Shown: piece by piece, positions 61,285-64,000 of the stretch
Layout: the number at the start of each line of letters is the position of its first letter
How positions within the stretch are numbered: position 1 is the stretch's first letter
Origin: CAISCU01 sp051861545
GTDB lineage: Bacteria; Bacteroidota; Bacteroidia; UKL13-3
Assembly (NCBI GenBank): GCA_051861545.1
Contig: JBIMKP010000006.1
Location: forward strand, 62,001-126,000
DNA length: 64,000 nt
Direction: 5' to 3'
The notes under the pieces: model-generated
Databases searched by the model: none
Told to the model about the DNA's origin: nothing
The model's input: only the letters and a program-made list of their open reading frames with translations
Position numbers and translations under genes: made by a program

Positions 61285-64000
61285 ATGAGTTTAAGTAGTT
61301 TAAGTGTAAACAGACCTGTACTGGCAACAGTCATGTCGATAGTAATTGTATTATTTGGCATCATTGGATATTCCTATTTAGGTTTAAGGGAATATCCATC
61401 AATTGACCCGCCAATTATTACAGTTAGAACCAGTTATACTGGCGCCAATGCCGAAATCATTGAGTCGCAGATAACGGAACCATTAGAAAAAGCCATCAAT
61501 GGTATTGCAGGAATTCGCTCAATTTCTTCATCAAGTAATTTGGGTAATAGCAGCATTTCTGTTGAGTTTAATTTAGATGAAGACCTAGAAAGTGCAGCAA
61601 ATGATGTGCGTGATAAAGTTTCTCAAGCCGTTCGTTCATTACCTCAAGATATTGATGCACCTCCAGTTGTAAGTAAAGCTGATGCAAACTCAGATGCTAT
61701 CATTTCAATGACAGTTCAAAGTGATACAAAAAACATTATTGAAATAAGTGATTATGGTGAAAATGTTTTATTAGAGAAATTACAAACTATACCAGGAGTT
61801 AGTACCATTCAAATTTGGGGTCAGAAAAAATATGCGATGCGTTTATGGCTTGATCCTTTAAAAATGGCTGCTTACGGCGTAACTCCTCAAGATATTAGAG
61901 CTGCTCTTGATAGAGAAAATGTTGAATTACCCGGAGGAAAAATTGAAGGTAATGCTACCGAATTAACTGTAAAAACCATTGGTAGATTTAGCAATGAAGA
62001 AGACTTTAATAACCTGATTGTTTTAGCTAATGGAACCAATCAAATTCGTTTCAGAGATATTGGAAAAGCAGTATTGGGTGCAGAAAATGAAGAAACAATT
62101 TTAAAAGAATCGGGTAAACCAATGATTGGATTGGCAATCGTTCCTCAACCTGGTGCAAATTATATTGATATTGCAACTGAGTTCTACAAACGTTTCGATC
62201 AAATTAAAAAGGAAGTTCCTGCTGCTTATCAATTAGATGTTGCTATAGATAATACCGGTTTCATTAGAACTTCAATTACCGAGGTTCAAGAAACTCTATT
62301 CATTGCATTCTGTTTAGTAGTTCTCATTATTTTCTTATTTTTTAGAGATTGGTTGATTGCATTTCGTCCTTTAATTGATATTCCCGTTTCACTTACAGGC
62401 GCATTTTTTATCATGTACCTCTCGGGTTTCTCAATCAATATTCTAACCTTATTGGCTATTGTTTTAGCAACAGGATTGGTGGTTGATGACGGAATTGTAG
62501 TCACCGAAAACATCTTCAAAAAAATGGAAGAAGGTGAATCGCCAAGAGAAGCCGCAATTAAAGGTACCAATGAAATTTTCTTTGCTGTAATTTCCACTTC
62601 GATTACGCTTGCAGTTGTATTCCTTCCTATTATTTTCTTACAAGGATTTGTTGGTCGATTGTTCCGTGAATTTGGTGTCGTCGTCGCAGGTGCTGTGCTC
62701 ATATCAGCATTTGTTTCTTTAACACTTACACCTATGCTGAATGTATATTTCACAAGAAAAGATTACAAGTACAGAAGTAAATTTTACTTAGCTACTGAGC
62801 CTTTCTTTATAAGTTTAAATGAATCGTATAAAAGTTCTTTAGAGTCGTTTATGAAGAAAAGATGGATTGCTTTTGTTGTGGTTCTTATTTCTTTTGGTTT
62901 GATTTACACAATTGGCTCAAGCATTCAACAAGAATTAGCTCCTTTGGATGATAGAAGTGTCATGCGTATTACTTCAAATGCAGCAGAAGGTGCTTCTTAT
63001 GAATTCATGGAAGGTTTCCAAGACCAGATTGCCCAAATGGTAATGGATTCTGTTCCTGAAAAACGTAAATTACTTTCTGTTACAGCTCCAGGTTTTATAG
63101 GTAGTGGTGCTGTGAATACTGGTTTTACAAGGATTCTGTTAGTTGAGCCCGACCAAAGACGTCGAACTCAGCAACAAATTGCAGATGATATCACAAAAAA
63201 CTTGAAGTCATATCCTGATGCAAAAACATTTGTTATTCAAGACCAAACTATCAATGGAAGTGGTGGTTCTCGAGCTGGTTTACCTGTGCAGTTTATCCTA
63301 CAAAACCAAGACTTCAAAAAGATTCAAGAATACCTTCCTAAATTCATGGAAGAAGTTGGTAAAAATCCTACTTTCCAAATGATTGATGTGAACCTTAAAT
63401 TCAACAAACCTGAACTTGTTATTAGCATCGACCGTGAAAAAGCAAAGGCTTTAGGTGTAAGTGTGCAAAGTGTTGCTCAGAGTTTGCAAATGGCTTATAG
63501 CGGATTACGTTATGGTTATTTCAATATGAAAGGCAAGCAATACCAGGTAGTAGGACAGTTTGATAGAGAGAACAGAGATTCACCACTTGATTTACAAAGC
63601 ATGTATGTGAAAAATGATAAAGGAGAATTGATTCAGTTAGACAATATTGTTACAGTTACAGAACAAAGTAGTCCGCCGCAATTGTACCATTACAACCGCT
63701 ATAAATCAGCAACAGTAATGGCAGGATTGGCACCAGGAAAAACAATTGGTGATGGTATTGGAGAGATGAAGAAAATATCTAAAAAAGTACTAGATGAAAG
63801 TTTCACTACAGACTTAGCTGGACCATCTCGTGACTTTTCTGAAAGTTCATCAAATACAACCTTTGCATTGTTACTTGCTTTGATACTAGTTTACTTGGTA
63901 TTGGCAGCTCAATTCGAAAGTTTCAAAGATCCACTTATCATTATGTTAACAGTTCCAATGGCATTGGCTGGAGCTTTGGTTTCACTTTGGTACTTTGATC
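61285..64000 (+). CDS. RND multidrug efflux transporter (AcrB/MexB family), 3' end missing
   Basis: The frame is open from ATG 61285 to the window edge (905 codons). The N-terminal SLSVNRPVLATVMSIVIVLFG and REYPSIDPPIITV, the proton-relay pair in LATGLVVDDGIVVTENIF, and FFAVISTSITLAVVFLPIIF are typical of RND pumps, which run about 1030-1060 residues, so about 130-150 are missing. The porter domains include GANAEIIESQITEPLEKAINGI. It begins 5 nt after the adaptor. It exports hydrophobic compounds, drugs or detergents; specificity unknown. Confidence 0.94.
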   Translation, partial: MSLSSLSVNRPVLATVMSIVIVLFGIIGYSYLGLREYPSIDPPIITVRTSYTGANAEIIESQITEPLEKAINGIAGIRSISSSSNLGNSSISVEFNLDEDLESAANDVRDKVSQAVRSLPQDIDAPPVVSKADANSDAIISMTVQSDTKNIIEISDYGENVLLEKLQTIPGVSTIQIWGQKKYAMRLWLDPLKMAAYGVTPQDIRAALDRENVELPGGKIEGNATELTVKTIGRFSNEEDFNNLIVLANGTNQIRFRDIGKAVLGAENEETILKESGKPMIGLAIVPQPGANYIDIATEFYKRFDQIKKEVPAAYQLDVAIDNTGFIRTSITEVQETLFIAFCLVVLIIFLFFRDWLIAFRPLIDIPVSLTGAFFIMYLSGFSINILTLLAIVLATGLVVDDGIVVTENIFKKMEEGESPREAAIKGTNEIFFAVISTSITLAVVFLPIIFLQGFVGRLFREFGVVVAGAVLISAFVSLTLTPMLNVYFTRKDYKYRSKFYLATEPFFISLNESYKSSLESFMKKRWIAFVVVLISFGLIYTIGSSIQQELAPLDDRSVMRITSNAAEGASYEFMEGFQDQIAQMVMDSVPEKRKLLSVTAPGFIGSGAVNTGFTRILLVEPDQRRRTQQQIADDITKNLKSYPDAKTFVIQDQTINGSGGSRAGLPVQFILQNQDFKKIQEYLPKFMEEVGKNPTFQMIDVNLKFNKPELVISIDREKAKALGVSVQSVAQSLQMAYSGLRYGYFNMKGKQYQVVGQFDRENRDSPLDLQSMYVKNDKGELIQLDNIVTVTEQSSPPQLYHYNRYKSATVMAGLAPGKTIGDGIGEMKKISKKVLDESFTTDLAGPSRDFSESSSNTTFALLLALILVYLVLAAQFESFKDPLIIMLTVPMALAGALVSLWYFD

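Noticed and set aside
62286..62753. A 155-codon minus-strand frame within the RND transporter
   Set aside because: The plus strand encodes well-conserved RND transmembrane segments over the same bases; the minus frame is low-complexity Thr/Asn/Lys.

Overview
The window is chromosomal DNA of a member of the Bacteroidota (Flavobacteriia/Sphingobacteriia/Chitinophagia-like; I cannot place it more finely). The evidence is the low G+C content, the absence of clear Shine-Dalgarno sequences, several promoters of the Bacteroidota type (TTG, about 20 nt, TAnnTTTG), a bacillithiol glycosyltransferase (BshA), a type IX secretion-like C-terminal domain, and the gene order rplM-rpsI-rpsB-tsf. Most of the window is ordinary housekeeping sequence, densely packed, with short accessory stretches near 28.6-30.3 kb, 33.1-33.7 kb, 43-45 kb and 52.3-54.4 kb.

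Layout. 0-5.2 kb: the 3' end of uvrA and its terminator, then a tight operon of a secreted glucosaminidase, two SGNH hydrolases and an MBOAT acyltransferase, which looks like a cell-wall or polysaccharide O-acetylation system. 5.2-6.4 kb: a haem-binding protein and a histidine phosphatase. 6.4-17.0 kb: a signalling cluster of a FIST protein, a hybrid two-component kinase with a periplasmic propeller, a giant ten-PAS/GAF histidine kinase, and a translationally coupled Kazal-type inhibitor with a T9SS-like tail. 17.2-20.6 kb: rplM, rpsI, rpsB, tsf and pyrH. 20.7-24.0 kb (minus strand): xseB, xseA and a long Thermus-type isocitrate dehydrogenase. 24.1-27.2 kb: an aminotransferase, an unknown membrane protein, a TSUP permease and a DUF1569 protein. 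27.4-33.0 kb: a dihaem cytochrome c peroxidase, two hypothetical genes around a 645-nt non-coding stretch with a very long perfect hairpin, and a secreted pullulanase-like GH13 enzyme.

33-36.7 kb: a phosphoacceptor-less receiver protein, three short palindromes, an ECF sigma operon and a CoA transferase. 36.8-39.5 kb (minus strand): a four-gene operon (epimerase, TPR lipoprotein, DUF1801, GNAT). 39.5-42.9 kb: an arginase-fold protein that has lost its metal ligands, a polytopic glycosyltransferase-like protein and an ACC deaminase/D-cysteine desulfhydrase-like enzyme. 43-45 kb: an Rpn/PD-(D/E)XK nuclease with an internal 12-nt tandem repeat, convergent with and overlapping a Fic protein. 45-52.2 kb: a two-parvulin chaperone, a cyclase-family hydrolase, a histidine kinase-ruvX-def operon and a long-chain acyl-CoA ligase.

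The most unusual stretch is 52.3-54.4 kb. A putative two-gene toxin-antitoxin module (a 57-residue protein whose gene overlaps by 4 nt that of an ADP-ribosyltransferase-like 213-residue protein) and a secreted hypothetical protein lie between two copies of the 3' end of a GNAT gene. The copies differ only at three synonymous third-codon positions, which suggests a small acquired segment inserted at, or recombined through, the end of a protein-coding gene. The window closes with fbaB, accD, purK, bshA and a MarR-controlled RND efflux operon (regulator, adaptor, and a transporter cut by the window edge).
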